64,000 nucleotides of DNA from an uncultured Paracoccaceae bacterium (GCA_905182165.1 CAJJAK010000013.1:44540-108539), one strand, 5' to 3'. Positions 41,881 to 55,017 are shown, numbered from the stretch's first letter. Program-made: numbers and translations. The notes: generated from the sequence alone by a model not told the origin.

Positions 41881-43153
41881 TTGAAAATTTTAATCTGTGG
41901 CGCAGGACAAGTTGGTTGGCAAATCGCACGTCAACTATCTAGTGAAAATAATGATGTTACCATAATTGATAACCAGCCAGAATTAGTTAAATTGGCTTCT
42001 GAAACATTAAATGTTAATGGGGTTGTTGGTTTTGCATCTTATCCAGATGTTTTGGAAAATGCTGAAGTTTTTAAATCCATAGAAGATGCTCGCAGTAACA
42101 CGTAATGATGAAATTAATATGGTAATTTGTCAAATTGCTCATTCAGTTTTTGAAATACCTCGTAAAATTGCTCGATTACGGGCTCAATCCTACTTAACTG
42201 CAATCTACTCAGATTTGTATAGAAGAGATCATATGCCAATTGATGTGGTAATTTCTCCTGAATTAGAAGTTGCTAAGGCAGCTTTACAGCGCCTGCAAGC
42301 ACCATCTGCTTTTGAGACAGAATATTTTCTTGATGGTGATGCACAACGCTAATAGCTTGATTTAACTCACTAATAGTAGCTCCATTTAAAGCGTTCAGTT
42401 GCTTTGGACGATTAATTGTGATGTAACAAATACCTTCTTTATTCTCACTTAATATATTATTGTAAATCATGATTTTAAGTTTTTACAAATATAGCAGATT
42501 CAAATGAACACTCGAAATATTTGGTAAAGTATCAAAAAAAAGGGAACGTGTGATTATTATAGGTGGTGGAAATGTTGGACGTAATACTACGATTGTACGC
42601 TAGATGGTGAAATCGGAGTTAAAATTATTGAAAAAAGCCTAAAAAAGAATGTAAAATGCAAGATATTTTAGAAAAAACAATTGTACTTCATGGAGATGGA
42701 TTAGATTTAGATCTACTAGAAGAAGCGAATGTTCAATCCGCAGATGCAATTTTGGCTGTGACAGACGATGATAAGACTAATTTGTTAGTTGCGACTCAAG
42801 CAAAAGCTGCTGGGTGTCCAATCACAATTAGTTTAATAAACGATCCAAATATGACAGGTCTTATGGAACCCTTAGGAATAAGTGCATTTGTCAATCCAAG
42901 AGCTACAACAGTTTCATCAATTTTACGGCATATACGGCATGGTAGAGTTAGAAGAGTTTATTCAATTGGAGATGGAGAGGCTGAAGTTATAGAAGCTCAG
43001 GTTTTATCATCATCCCCCATCGCTGGAAAAGAAATTAAAGAAATTGACTTTCCTGAGGGTGTAATAGTTGGGGGAATAAAAAAAGGAAATGAAGTAATAA
43101 AACCGGTTGGCAATACAACAATTCAACAAGGCGATGTTGCAATCAATTTCTAA
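41881..43153 (+). CDS. trkA: TrkA potassium-uptake regulator, foreign block and frameshifts
   Basis: Cytoplasmic NAD-binding RCK subunit that gates TrkH. TTG start at 41881 (MKILICGAGQVGWQIARQLS) with a GGAG site. A slip near 42075 leads to AVTRNDEINMVICQIAH, then HMPIDVVISPELEVAKAALQ and TEYFLDGDAQ. Native sequence stops at about 42347. It resumes at about 42505 as TLEIFGKVSKKRERVIIIGG, the linker and second Rossmann motif (GGGNVGR). Some 80 residues of the first RCK C-terminal subdomain are lost. Slips also occur near 42590-42650. The tail (LEKTIVLHGDGLDLDLLEEA, TVSSILRHIRHGRVRRVYSI) is normal. Confidence 0.9.
42347..42478 (-). other. Foreign block inside trkA: inverted enoyl-CoA hydratase 5' end
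   Basis: On the minus strand, ATG 42470 begins MIYNNILSENKEGICYITIN, RPKQLNALNGATISELNQAI. This is the N-terminus of a crotonase-family enoyl-CoA hydratase (ITxNRPxxLNAL motif), similar in feel to Bacteroidetes versions. It breaks off where trkA codons begin (about 42347). Only about 41 residues are present and they run against trkA, so it is an inverted fragment, not a gene. Confidence 0.75.
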
Positions 43154-43197
43154 ACCGATTTGTTTTCTTTTTATACCGTCTTGTTTGATTTTTTTTA

Positions 43198-44665
43198 ATG
43201 CTCTTTTTAAAAAAACTTCCAATATTTATTATACTATTAATTTCATTAGCTGGGTTTTATTTTCAAATTTTGGTTTAATAAATAATGAATACGAAGCAGC
43301 GCGGAGTTTTTTTTATTATGGTTTGTTAATATTGCTAATTTCATTTTTTTTAGCAAAATCGACCAATATTTTTGCAGCCATCACAGGATTCGAAGCCAAT
43401 TATTGATAGTTATATCTAGTTTTGTAATTTTACCAATTTTTTTTATGCTACCATTATTGAAACTATTACCAAACTTTGATGCACACTCGTTATATTTTGA
43501 AATGGTATCAGCGTTTACAACAACTGGTTTAACTGGGCTGTATATGGTTGAACATATTAGCTCTACGGTATTGTTTTGGCAAGTTTTAGTTGCTTGGTTT
43601 GGAGGCATTTTTATATGGACCTTGTATTTGGCAATTTTCACCTCCCTTGGTATAAATAATATTTTCGTCATGAATGAAATTAAACTTATACATGAAGTTC
43701 ACTTTATGGAAAAAAGGCAATTTCATCATAGTGAAGTGTTTTTAAAAACTCTAGTTGTTGTTTTAGTTCCTTATACTGCACTAACTATTATTCTTTGGGG
43801 TATCCTTAAATTATCTGGTGACAGCACGTTTGTTTCTTTGAGTCACTCAATGTCAACAATGTCTACAAGTGGCATTTCTCCAATAGGTGGTATTTCAAGT
43901 GATAGTGGCGTGTTTGGAATGTTAGCGATCTTATTATTCCTATTTTTTGCTCTTTCTTCAGGGTCTTATAGATTTTATAATTTAATTGAATTAAAAAAAA
44001 TATTTACAAAAAAATCCGAGCTTGAAGCTGCAATGTATTTAATTTTCTTTAGTACTTTAGTTTTGACAGTTTTAAATTTGAACGTATCTCTTGATTTCAA
44101 TAAAATCTTTATGCTTATTCTAGAAAATATATTTATATGCATATCGTTTTTAACAACTACTGGTTGGTTTATATATTCTTCACAAAACGAACCAAGTAGT
44201 TTTCTGAGTTTTATATTGATTGCTCTAACCTTTATAGGTGGGGGTATAGGGACCACAGCAGGAGGGTTAAAATTAATTCGATTTGCCATAATCCAAAGAC
44301 ATTTAAATTCTGAAATGACTAGGATGGTTTATCCATCTCAAATAAGAATTTCCACTTCACGCATGAATTTAAACAGTTCGATAATTTTGAAAGTTTGGGT
44401 CTTTGCTATGATATTGGTATTAACAATTTTATTTATATTTTGTTTATTAACAATTGTTGGAATGTCATTCGAGAATGCTTTTATTATGAGCATTTCTGCC
44501 CTTTGTAATAACGGACCTCTTTTTTCTTTGATTATTCAACCTTTAGATTTATATTTAGAGTTAACAACTTTCTCAAAATATATAATAATATGTGCTATGA
44601 TATTGGGAAGAATTGAAATATTGCTTTTATTTGCGCTGTTTAACCCTGAATTGTGGGGTAAATAA
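43198..44665 (+). CDS. trkH: Trk potassium transporter membrane subunit TrkH, frameshifted near the N-terminus
   Basis: Inner-membrane K+ channel-like subunit partnered with TrkA. It probably starts ATG 43198 (MLFLKKLPIFIILLISLAGF), slips near 43277 into NNEYEAARSFFYYGLLILLI and again near 43400 into the long frame. Selectivity-filter segments are visible as EMVSAFTTTGLTGLYM, SMSTMSTSGISPIGG, FLTTTGWF and ISALCNNGPLFS. The conserved GGGIGTTAGGLKLIR loop is present. Many hydrophobic helices. About 485 residues. It follows trkA by 44 bases. Confidence 0.9.
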
Positions 44666-44766
44666 GTTACTTTAAACATATGTTATTGAAGTGTTAATAA
44701 TATTAGTATTAAAAGTGGGCTATAGAAAAATAAAAATTCAACAATAAAATATAGGAAAGCTTTCAA

Positions 44767-45006
44767 ATGGCAAACGATAAGCAAAACCTTCAAGATGTGT
44801 TTCTGAACCAACTAAGAAAATCTAAAATTTCTGTAACAATATTTTTGATAAATGGTGTCAAGTTACAAGGTATGATTACTTGGTTTGACAATTTTTGTGT
44901 CCTTTTAAGACGGGATGGTCAGTCTCAATTAGTTTACAAACATGCAGTGTCGACTATTATGCCTGCAACGTCAGTTAGCCTTTATGATGGTGAGGATACT
45001 GAGTGA
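44767..45006 (+). CDS. hfq: RNA chaperone Hfq
   Basis: 79-residue Sm-like hexameric RNA chaperone that helps small RNAs pair with mRNAs. [40 protein letters not shown] (Sm1) and the YKHAVSTI Sm2 motif are diagnostic. A short tail (SLYDGEDTE) is typical of alphaproteobacteria. It overlaps the start of hflX by four bases (GTGA). Intact. Confidence 0.97.
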   Translation: MANDKQNLQDVFLNQLRKSKISVTIFLINGVKLQGMITWFDNFCVLLRRDGQSQLVYKHAVSTIMPATSVSLYDGEDTE

Positions 45007-46266
45007 GTTTAAGTACGACTCGTACTCTTATTATTCATCCAGATATTAAAAAATTGAGAAATAATTCTGCTGTAATTAGTGGATCAATTCACCTTCTTTT
45101 ACAACATCACCAACTTTAAAATTAGTTGTTATTGAATCAAAAGTTCTTTCAGCATCAGCCTAGAGCTGGTTATCTTTTTGGTAAAGGTTCAACTTTAAAC
45201 ATTTTAAATGAAATTAAAGAACACAAAATTGATCTTATTATAGTAAACGGTGATATTTCCCCAATTCAACAGCGAAACCTTGAAAAAGTTTGGCAAGTTA
45301 AATTAATAGATCGTACACATTTAATATTAGAAATCTTTGCAGACAGGGCGGCCACCCGCGAAGGAAAACTTCAGGTTGATTTGGCCACATTATCTTATCA
45401 GAGAACAAGATTGGTAAGAAGTTGGACCCATTTAGAAAGACAAAGGGGTGGGCTTGGATTCGTAGGCGGACCAGGAGAAACGCAAATAGAGTCTGATCGC
45501 CGGGCCATTGATAATGCGATTGTTAAAATTAAATCTCAATTATCAAAAGTAGTTAAAACTAGATCTTTACATAGAAAGTCGCGTCAAAAAGTAGCTCTTA
45601 TTTCAATTACTCGACCATGAATGCTGGCAAATCAACTTTATTTAATTGTTTGTCTAATGCAAAAGCCCTTGCAAAGGATATGTTATTTGCAACATTAGAT
45701 CCAACAATGAGATCGATTAACTTAAACTCAAAAGAAATTATTTTATCAGATACTGTTGGCTTTATATCAGATTTACCAACTGAGTTAATTGCAGCCTTTC
45801 GAGCAACTTTAGAAGAAGTTTTACATGCTGATTTAATTATTCATGTTAGAGATATTGCTGATGAGAACACCAATATGCAATTTAAACAGGTGAAATCTAC
45901 AATAAAGTATTTGATATGGATTTGAATGAAAAAATAATAGAAGTTTATAATAAAATTGATCTTTTAAGCAGGGATCAGCTTGAAATGTTAAAAAATAAAG
46001 TGGCTCGATCAAATGATTTTTTTCTTGTTTCGTCGACAGTCAATAAGGGTATAGATGAATTAATTAATGGTGTGGAGAAAGCTTTAAATAAAGACCTCAT
46101 AAGCGAAGTTATTAAGATTGGTTTTGACAAATCTTATGTTCGTTCAAAATTATATCAATCTTCTGTTATACAATCTGAGAAGTTGTGTGAAGATGGTTAT
46201 GAAATTGCGGTTCGCTGGTCTAAAAGAAAACAGGGAGAATTTTATAATTTACTTAATATTAATTAG
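45003..46266 (+). CDS. hflX: GTPase HflX, frameshifted, damaged N-terminal domain
   Basis: Ribosome-associated GTPase that splits stalled or 100S ribosomes. GTG 45003 gives [20 protein letters not shown]. Then about 45 bases (roughly 45078-45120) do not read as HflX in any forward frame. It resumes at LVVIESKVL and [16 protein letters not shown]. Diagnostic: [37 protein letters not shown]. The G1 loop is split by a slip near 45615 ([14 protein letters not shown]), followed by G3 [10 protein letters not shown]. After a slip near 45912, G4 is YNKIDLL. It converges with the acylase gene with no gap. Confidence 0.93.
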
Positions 46267-48634
46267 TTAATAGTTTATTCTGGTCACACCTAAAAAACCA
46301 GCTTTTGTAGCGATTGGATCTAATGACATTGGAATATAATTACCATCTTTAGATAGCCTTGATAAGTCGTCATAATGTCTTGATAGAAAATGACCACTTT
46401 GTCCTGTTGAAATTATATATAAACTACTATTTGGGTCACCCATATCGTATATTCCCTTGAAAACTGAACCATGTGATGCTATTACTTTGCCATCCCTAGA
46501 ATATTTTGTTTTATTACTATTTAGAGTGTGGGTGCCTCCTGAAACATTGTGGGAAATATTAAAAAACCAGTGTAGAAATTTTTGTGTTCCTAGTGGATTA
46601 TGAAAATGAACTGCCTTATTATATTTTCCCCATTTCCAATTCTCAATGTTGTTACCGTATTTTTTCCTTAAATAAGTTAATGTATCATTTAGAGAATCTT
46701 TTGCTAATTGGTTACAGCTCTCTATTTTCAATGTTTGATTGATATCGCACCAATCTGATGCATTGTTGATGTTTTTAAATACACGCTCAAGGAATAAGGG
46801 CTGATAATTACTATATTGTTCATAAAGCATACCTAATTCATCCTGAATTATTCTTTTTTGTAGCATAGTTGCCCAAGTATTATATACAAACGGTTCTATT
46901 AGATTGCTGTTCATATTGCCGTTCCAGGTGGAAAGTTTTTTTAGTATGCTTTGCCGAGAAAATTTACTTGATCCGCTGGGCCCAATTTCTCCTTCATACC
47001 ATAGATCATTCGCAATTAATCCCAATAAAGAACGTGCAGTATACGATACTGTATCTGTTTGAACTTCCATTAAACTTTCTAAGGTATAGACATCACGATA
47101 GTCCATTTTCTTTCTTAACCTGTGGATTTTTTGAGTGTCATTCGATTTTAAACTGATTCTGTCCTTAATTTATCATTAATATTTTTATTTCCAGTATTTA
47201 AAATTTTTCCATTACTCGGGTTTTTAGTTGTAGTATTAACATCATAGTCATAATAACCATTCCACTGGTCATCCTGGTTCCTCCCAAGTCCTGGGAATTG
47301 TCCTTTAGTTGAGTGAGCAATATTTCTTTTTGGTATTTTACCAATTAATTTAAATGCAATATTTTCATTATCGATTACCATTAAATTTTTAATTGGAGTT
47401 ACATGGTTTTTTGAAACTTCAAGAGCTTCATTAACACTATTTGAAAGCATTAGATCTATTGCTGCAGTCATACTTAAGTCATTCTCAATCACCAATTTTT
47501 TTTAAAATACTAATTAAATTTTTTGATTCTTCTTTGAACATTACTCCTAAATGTTGTTCAGGTATAATTGGTCCGTTATCTGACCATAATAAAACAATTT
47601 CAATGTCATCTTTATTTTTTATTTTCACTTTTGTTTTTTTTAGGTATAATTTTTTATAACCGTTTGGAGTTAGAAACTCTTTGTTATTTTTCGGATTTAA
47701 TTCTTCGAGATACAAATCTATTTGATCTGCGTTAACAATACCTGAACCCCAAGCAATTTTTATGTTTCTGCCTAAAAGAATGGCTGGTATGCCTGGTATT
47801 GTAGCTCCAATTACGCCACCATTTGGAAATTCCATTCTGGCTAACATCCATTCAGCTGGTGTTGTTAAAACACCTTGAAGATCATGTGCTAATAAGGATC
47901 CTTTTTTTACTGTGATACTTGGACTAATGGAAATTAAATTAGAACTTTGAAGGTTAAACCTTTTTTGGATTGGTTTAAAATTTAAATCAACCTCATCGGC
48001 AAACGAAGTAAAAAAAAACTAATATTTTCATACTTAGTTAGTAATTCGTTATTAATATCAAAATTTGGTTTAATTTCTTGAGAAAAAAGATCAAAAGCTT
48101 TCCTTGGTTTTTAGTTTTAAAATTGTTTTTAAAGTTAATAACTCTTCATTAATTTGACTTGAACCTTGTAGGCCTAAAAGTCTCAAAATACTCAAACTAT
48201 CTACTGGTTGCCATTTTTTCAAAGGAGCCGCATATAAAAAAAACTCTGGAGCACCTCTCCCTCGAGATCCTTTGTTTATCGAATTTAACCAAGAGTTAAC
48301 ACCTGAAGCATATGACTCTAGGGCCTCTTGTGTTCTTTGACTTTGATACTGCAATGAGACACTTGATAGTCTTTTTAGATCAATTCTTTTCATAAAATCA
48401 TCGATATTGTAAGTTTTTTGACCAAATATTTCGGATAATTCTCCATATGCTAAACGCCTACTTAGCATCATTTGCCAAAGTCGATCTTGCGCATGTGTAA
48501 AACCTAAACCAAAAAATAAATTATGAAGAAAATATTTAGCTAACACGTAGCTATCTCTGATAATTTCAATCGACTCCAAACCTGGTTCTGATAATGTATA
48601 CTCCTTATTATAATTTGGTCTTGAGGGGTTGCAT
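46267..48634 (-). CDS. Penicillin acylase family (N-terminal nucleophile hydrolase), many frameshifts
   Basis: Probably periplasmic Ntn-hydrolase, about 780 residues when rejoined; substrates of this family include N-acyl homoserine lactones and other acylated amides. Alpha-subunit region (48091-48579): FGLGFTHAQDRLWQMMLSRR and YGELSEIFGQ. After a gap near 48010-48090 the presumed nucleophile serine is in QSSNLISISPS, then GSLLAHDLQGVLTTPAEWML, VIGATIPGIPAILLGRNIKI and AWG. Further slips near 47490 and 47130 precede the last 279 residues (FNISHNVSGGTHTLNSN). No in-frame start or signal peptide was found; the N-terminus (ATG 48634 region) is uncertain. The Trp that usually follows Ser-Asn is replaced. 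Confidence 0.8.
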
Positions 48635-48779
48635 TATAAAGTAAATAAATATTTTTTGCCCGCTGTAATAGTCGAAAAAAAAATATGAACAATAGATGTA
48701 TAAGCATAATAAGACGCTAACGAAGCGTTTGTCCGTGGATAAAGAAGTCCTTTTTTAACAGAGAAAAAGGAGATATAAA

Positions 48780-49647
48780 ATGAAATTAGCTTTTTTAGGT
48801 TTAGGTGTCATGGGGTTTCCGATGGCAGGGCACTTAGCAAATTTTGGACATGATTTAGTTGTGTATAATAGAACACCCTCTAAAGCAAGCAAATGGAAAG
48901 ATAATTATATTGGGAATACTGCTGAAACCCCCAAAGCAGCTTCAGTTGACGTAGATATTGTAATCTCCTGTGTCGGCAATGATGAAGATTTAAGGGAGGT
49001 AACAGTTGCTGAAAATGGCGCTTTCCATTCAATGACTGCTGGCAGTATTTTTATTGATCATACGACAGTATCAGCCTCCATTACGAAGGAATTATGTAAT
49101 TATGCAAAAGATAAAGGTATTTTTTATATTGATGCACCTATTTCAGGAGGGCAGGCGGGTGCTGAAAATGCAGCTCTGTCTATAATGTGTGGAGGTGATG
49201 AAGCTACTTTTAATAATGCACTACCAATAAATCCAGCTCCACCAGTAAATTTGCAAACTTATGGGGCCAACTGGTTCTGGACAATTAACTAAGATGGTTA
49301 ATCAAATTTGTATTGCTGGTTTAGTTCAAGGTTTATCAGAAGGTTTAAATTTTGCTAAAAAAGCAAATCTTGATGTGAAAAAAGTTGCTGAAGTGATAAG
49401 TCAAGGAGCAGCAGGTTCATGGCAAATGAACAATCGTCATGAAACAATGCTTGAAAATAAATACGATTTTGGCTTTGCTGTTGATTGGATGAGAAAGGAT
49501 CTTAAAATTTGTTTGGATGAAGCTAACCAAAATGGCGCACTATTGCCTGTTACATCTATAGTAGATCAATTCTATAAAGATATTCAAAACCATGGTGGAG
49601 GCCGTTTAGACACCTCGAGTTTGTTAAAGCGTTTAGAAGAGTATTAG
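48780..49647 (+). CDS. NAD(P)-dependent beta-hydroxyacid dehydrogenase, one frameshift
   Basis: 3-hydroxyisobutyrate/tartronate semialdehyde reductase family, about 288 residues. Dinucleotide fold: KLAFLGLGVMGFPMAGHLAN. Signature substrate loop IDAPISGGQAGAENAALSIM. After a slip near 49245 the catalytic lysine is in GSGQLTKMVNQICIAGLVQG, followed by EGLNFAKKANLD and GFAVDWMRKDLKICLDEA. A strong GGAGA ribosome site precedes ATG 48780. The exact acid substrate cannot be told (GarR, MmsB or similar). Divergent from the acylase gene across about 145 bases. Confidence 0.88.
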
Positions 49648-50219
49648 TTTTTATAAATAGGTGTATATTTTACACCTTCCAATGATCCACCAAAAGAAAT
49701 TCCAGACCTATCAAACACTAAAGCAATTACTTCTGTGGATGGTTTGCTGGTACTAACATCTCTACCAATCCTTCCAGAATCATTCGCTAGTACGTATTCA
49801 GCATCAACTCCTAAAGACCATCCATCAGAAGATCTGAATTCGGTTAAAGAGCTGGAATTCATAAAAAATAGTGCAAGGGAGTAATCTTGGAGTCCAATTT
49901 TAAGGCCAATGGATGCTTGTGCCATATTAAAATAACCGACGATAGCGTCACCAATCAGCAATCCCCCTTCGCCATACGCACCACCTACCCAAAAATTAGC
50001 ATCAGATATTTTTGGTATAATTAATATGCCTTTTGCCTCATTTTCCAGATCAACCGATCCAGGAATTTCTTTATTCATTAAACTTCTAGCATATTGAATT
50101 TCATTATTAATTTGGGATTTCGGTTTTAAGGGTGATATGGTTGAAGAAATTTTAGCGCAGGAAATTAAAGGTATTGTGCTACTTGCTAAAACAAAGTTAC
50201 GCCTTGTCCACTTTCCCAT
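49644..50219 (-). CDS. SYLF-domain (YSC84-type) lipid-binding lipoprotein
   Basis: 191 residues, intact. The N-terminus MGKWTRRNFVLASSTIPLIS-Cys combines a twin-arginine-like TRRNF with a lipobox (LISC), so it is probably a Tat-exported lipoprotein. The body is a SYLF/DUF500-type domain: EAKGILIIPKISDANFWVGG, YGEGGLLIGDAIVGYFNMAQ, GLQDYSLALFFMNSSSL and VFDRSGISFGGSLEGV. Members bind phosphoinositides in eukaryotes; the bacterial role is unknown. It overlaps the opposing dehydrogenase stop by 4 bases. Confidence 0.8.
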   Translation of the reverse strand: MGKWTRRNFVLASSTIPLISCAKISSTISPLKPKSQINNEIQYARSLMNKEIPGSVDLENEAKGILIIPKISDANFWVGGAYGEGGLLIGDAIVGYFNMAQASIGLKIGLQDYSLALFFMNSSSLTEFRSSDGWSLGVDAEYVLANDSGRIGRDVSTSKPSTEVIALVFDRSGISFGGSLEGVKYTPIYKN

Positions 50220-50296
50220 AATAAGTTCCTTTTTTTTAAATTACCTACATTGACACTAAACTAATAATATAGAGCTGTCATTAAGGATTAATTAGA

Positions 50297-51284
<988 letters not shown>

Positions 51285-51440
51285 TTTAAACCTTTTAATG
51301 AAAATTTTAACATTTATACATAATTACTCTAAAGGATTACAATTGCCAAGATATTCACTAATTTAATAATGTTGTAATTTAATTTGCTTAAGTGACTCAA
51401 ACTTCCTTGCAGTGGTTATTTAGGTTGTTATATCGAGAGG

Positions 51441-54400
51441 ATGAAAAGTTCTTTCGAATCTATAGCTAAAATAAATGTTGGGTCACTGCCTGAGGGACTT
51501 AATGCAAAATTTTTATTAGATAAATTGAATCTTTCAGGGTGCAATGTGGTTCATATTGCACACGATGATAAAAGATTAGAAGCGATGAAATTAGCGTTGC
51601 TCTTTTTTGATCCAAATGTGAGAATACGTGTTATACCGGCTTGGGATTGTTCTCCTTACGAAATGATAAGCCCAAACCCTCTAATTACATCTGAACGAAT
51701 AAGCTCATTATCAAAAATTGATAAACATTTTGATGAAAAAATTATCTATTTAATGAAAAACGTTATCTTATCAGTAATAAGAGGTTTTTCATGAGGAGTA
51801 TGAGTATAATCAGCAAATAAAAGTTGAATAGACGAAAAATACTTAAAGGAACTACTTGTCCAATTTGGCTATGTTAAGACCTCTATGGTGTCTGAACCTG
51901 GTGACTATTCAATTAGAGGTGATATAATTGATATCTTCACCTCAGGTAATAAGGGAGCCGTGCGTTTAGATTTATTTGGTGATGTTGTCGATCGGTTAAG
52001 AACTATAGACCCAAGAACTCAATTAACTATAAGTAATTTAAATAATTGTATAATATAAAACAATGTAAGAAGTAATTATTAATGAAACTACGGTAACTAA
52101 TTTTAGAAAAAACTATCGTAAAACATTTGGTATTGGCGGTTCACTTGATACGTTATATTCTGCAGTTTCTAATGGATTAAAAGTACAAGGTGTGGAGCAG
52201 TGGTTACCATTGTTCTATAATGGATTAGAAACTATTTTTGATTACTTACCAAAAGCTATTTATTTTATGGATATTGAGATTAGTTATATCCATGAGCAAC
52301 GTTGGGAAAAAATAAACGAACAATATAATGCACGATTGAACCCAATTAAAAATAAGAATGTTAAAAGTGCCTTTGCTCCGTGTGAACCTAAATCTTTATA
52401 TTTATCGCCTAAAAATTTTAAATCATTTATGATTACAAAAAATGCTTTTTATTTAAGTGCATTGCCACTGCCTGTTGGATTGAATTCCATTAATGCAGGC
52501 GGTGGGCTTGGGAAGAAATTTATTTCAGAACGAAAGTCTGAAAATATCAATCTTTTTTCAGCATTAAATTTGTATATTAAGAAATCACAGTTAAGCACTC
52601 ATGTTGTTATTACCTCCTTCTCAGAAGGATCAAGAGAACGATTAATTGATTTATTAAATGATGAAGGTCAAAATAATATTGTAAAAATTAAAAGTATTAC
52701 AGATTTACCTAAAGATAAAAATAAATTGTCTATTACGGTTTGGCCATTAGTAATCGGGATTTTATAGTGATAGCTTAACAATAATTTCAGAACAAGATAT
52801 TCTAGGGCAGAGATTAGCAACTCCACCTAAGAAGAAAAATAGATCTTTTGATGTAATAACTGAACCTTATCAATAGATTTGGGTGACTTAATTATACATA
52901 TGGATCATGGTATTGGTAGTTTTCAGGGCTTTGAAACAGTTAAAGCAAATGGGGTTTTGCATGAGTGCTTGCTACTGGAATATGCAGAAAATAGTAAATT
53001 ATTCTTGCCAGTTGAAAACATCGAGCTTTTAAGTCGATACGGTCAAAACACTGGGATTCTAGATAAATTAGGTGGTGCTTCCTGGCAAAAAAGAAAAGCT
53101 AATTTAAAAACACAAATTTTGGAGATGTCTGGTAATTTAATAAAAACTGCTGCTTTAAGACAACTCAAAAAAGTAAAAAAGATTGATATTGATACTCCCG
53201 GTTGGGAGAAGTTCTGTTCAAGATTTAATTATTTAGAGACTGACGATCAATTAGACGCAATTAATGAAGTTATCAATGACCTGAAAATAGGGATACCGAT
53301 GGACAGGTTGATATGTGGTGATGTTGGATATGGTAAAACAGAAGTAGCGATGAGAGCAGCATTTTTGGTAGCTATGTCTGGAGTTCAGGTTGCCATTATT
53401 TCTCCAACTACTTTATTAACTCGACAACATTTTAATACCTTTTTGGAAAGATTTGCTGATTTTCCGATTAACATAAAGCAGTTATCTAGGTTCACAGAAA
53501 AAGCTGAAGTTGCAAGCATTAGAGATGACATAAAAAATGGAAAAGTTGATATTGTAATTGGAACGCATTCAATTTTAAGTGAAAAAACGGTATTTTCTAA
53601 ATTAGGATTATTAATAATCGATGAAGAACAGCACTTTCGGCGTTTCTCATAAAGAAAAAATGAAAAAAATGCGTTCTGATATTCATGTACTCACACTAAC
53701 AGCCACTCCAATCCCTAGAACCCTACACCTAAGTTTATCTGGATTGCGAGATTTGAGCATCATCGCCACTCCACCAATAGATAGATTGGCTATTAGAACG
53801 TATGTAAGTGAATTTGACCCAACAACTATTAGGCAAGCATTACTAAGGGAACATTATAGAGGAGGCCAATCATTCATAGTAGTGCCAAGAATAAAAGATA
53901 TTCCAGCCTTAGAGGAGTTTATTGTAGAGCATGTTCCGGAATTATCCCATGTTACAGTTCATGGCAAAATTAGTGGTGCATTATTGGATACTCATATGAA
54001 TGCGTTTTATGATCGAAAATATGATATTCTTTTAGCGACAACAATCATTGAAAGTGGTTTAGATATACCCACGGCTAATACTATTATAATTCATAATGCA
54101 AATATGTTTGGTTTAGCTCAACTTTATCAAATTAGAGGTAGGGTTGGCAGATCAAAACAGAGAGCCTATGCATATGTGACGACAGTCAAAAGTCAGAAAC
54201 ATCCAATGAAGAAGAGATTAAAGGTTATTGGTTAAGCAATGATCTAGGCGCTGGGTTTAATTTAGCAAGTCAAGATTTAGATCTAAGAGGTGCTGGTAAT
54301 ATATTAGGAGATGCTCAATCTGGACATATTAAAGAAGTTGGCTACGAACTTTATCAATCTTTATTAGAAGAGGCGGTAATAAAAATGAAAAGTGGTGATG

Positions 54401-54880
54401 TTGGTCTTGAATTAGATTATGATCAAGAATGGACACCACAGCTTAATCTTGGAGTTTCAATATTAATACCTGATGATTATGTAAATGATGTCAGCGTAAG
54501 GTTGGAGCTATATAAACGGTTATCGAGTTTATCTACTAAAGTTGAATTAGAGGGCTTATTCATCTGAATTGATTGATCGTTTTGGAAAATTGCCAAAAGA
54601 GATAAATTCTCTACTAAACGTAATGCAAATAAAATCTATATGTAAGAAAATTGGAATAAGTAAGATTGATTTAGGTATCAGTGGTGCAAACTTTGAACTT
54701 CGTCATAATCATAAATTAAGTCCTAATAAGTTAATTAATTATATTAATTCAGAGGATAATAGAATTAAAGTGAAGGGGACTAAACTAATTTTTAAACGAA
54801 ATTGGGTGACAAACAAAGACAAAATGAAGGGAATTTTCTCTATTTTAAAGAATCTACACAAAGCGTACACTAAAAAATAA
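51441..54880 (+). CDS. mfd: Transcription-repair coupling factor Mfd, at least six frameshifts
   Basis: ATPase that removes stalled RNA polymerase and recruits UvrA. Total span about 1146 codons, a normal length. UvrB-like N-terminus: RVIPAWDCSPYEMISPNPLI. VSEPGDYSIRGDIIDIFTSG follows after breaks at 51780-51850. Next come NYRKTFGIGGSLDTLYSAVS and LKVQGVEQWLPLFYNGLETI. CarD-like RNAP-binding domain: GDLIIHMDHGIGSFQGFETV. Helicase motifs: LICGDVGYGKTEVAMRAAF, LIIDEEQHF, LTATPIPRTLHLSLSGLRDL, ATTIIESGLDIPTANTIIIH and QIRGRVGRSKQRAYAYV. C-terminal LDLRGAGNILGDAQSGHIKE. Breaks near 52060, 52765, 53650, 54220 and 54565 as well. Confidence 0.95.
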
Positions 54881-55017
54881 ATTATTATTTTTATATTAAC
54901 TGAGTTATGATAAACGTGATTTTTGTTAGTTAAAGTGAAAATAATGTATAAAAATGGATTATGTTTTGTTAAATATAATTTGTATATTAATTCGTTTATC
55001 AACTAGGAATAGGATTT

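Noticed and set aside
42273..42470. 65-residue minus-strand enoyl-CoA hydratase gene
   Set aside because: The last third is antisense trkA sequence; only about 41 residues are crotonase-like, so it is a truncated inverted fragment.
43975..44289. Minus-strand 104-residue frame antisense to trkH
   Set aside because: It is a compositional shadow of a well-conserved membrane protein gene, without family resemblance or ribosome site.
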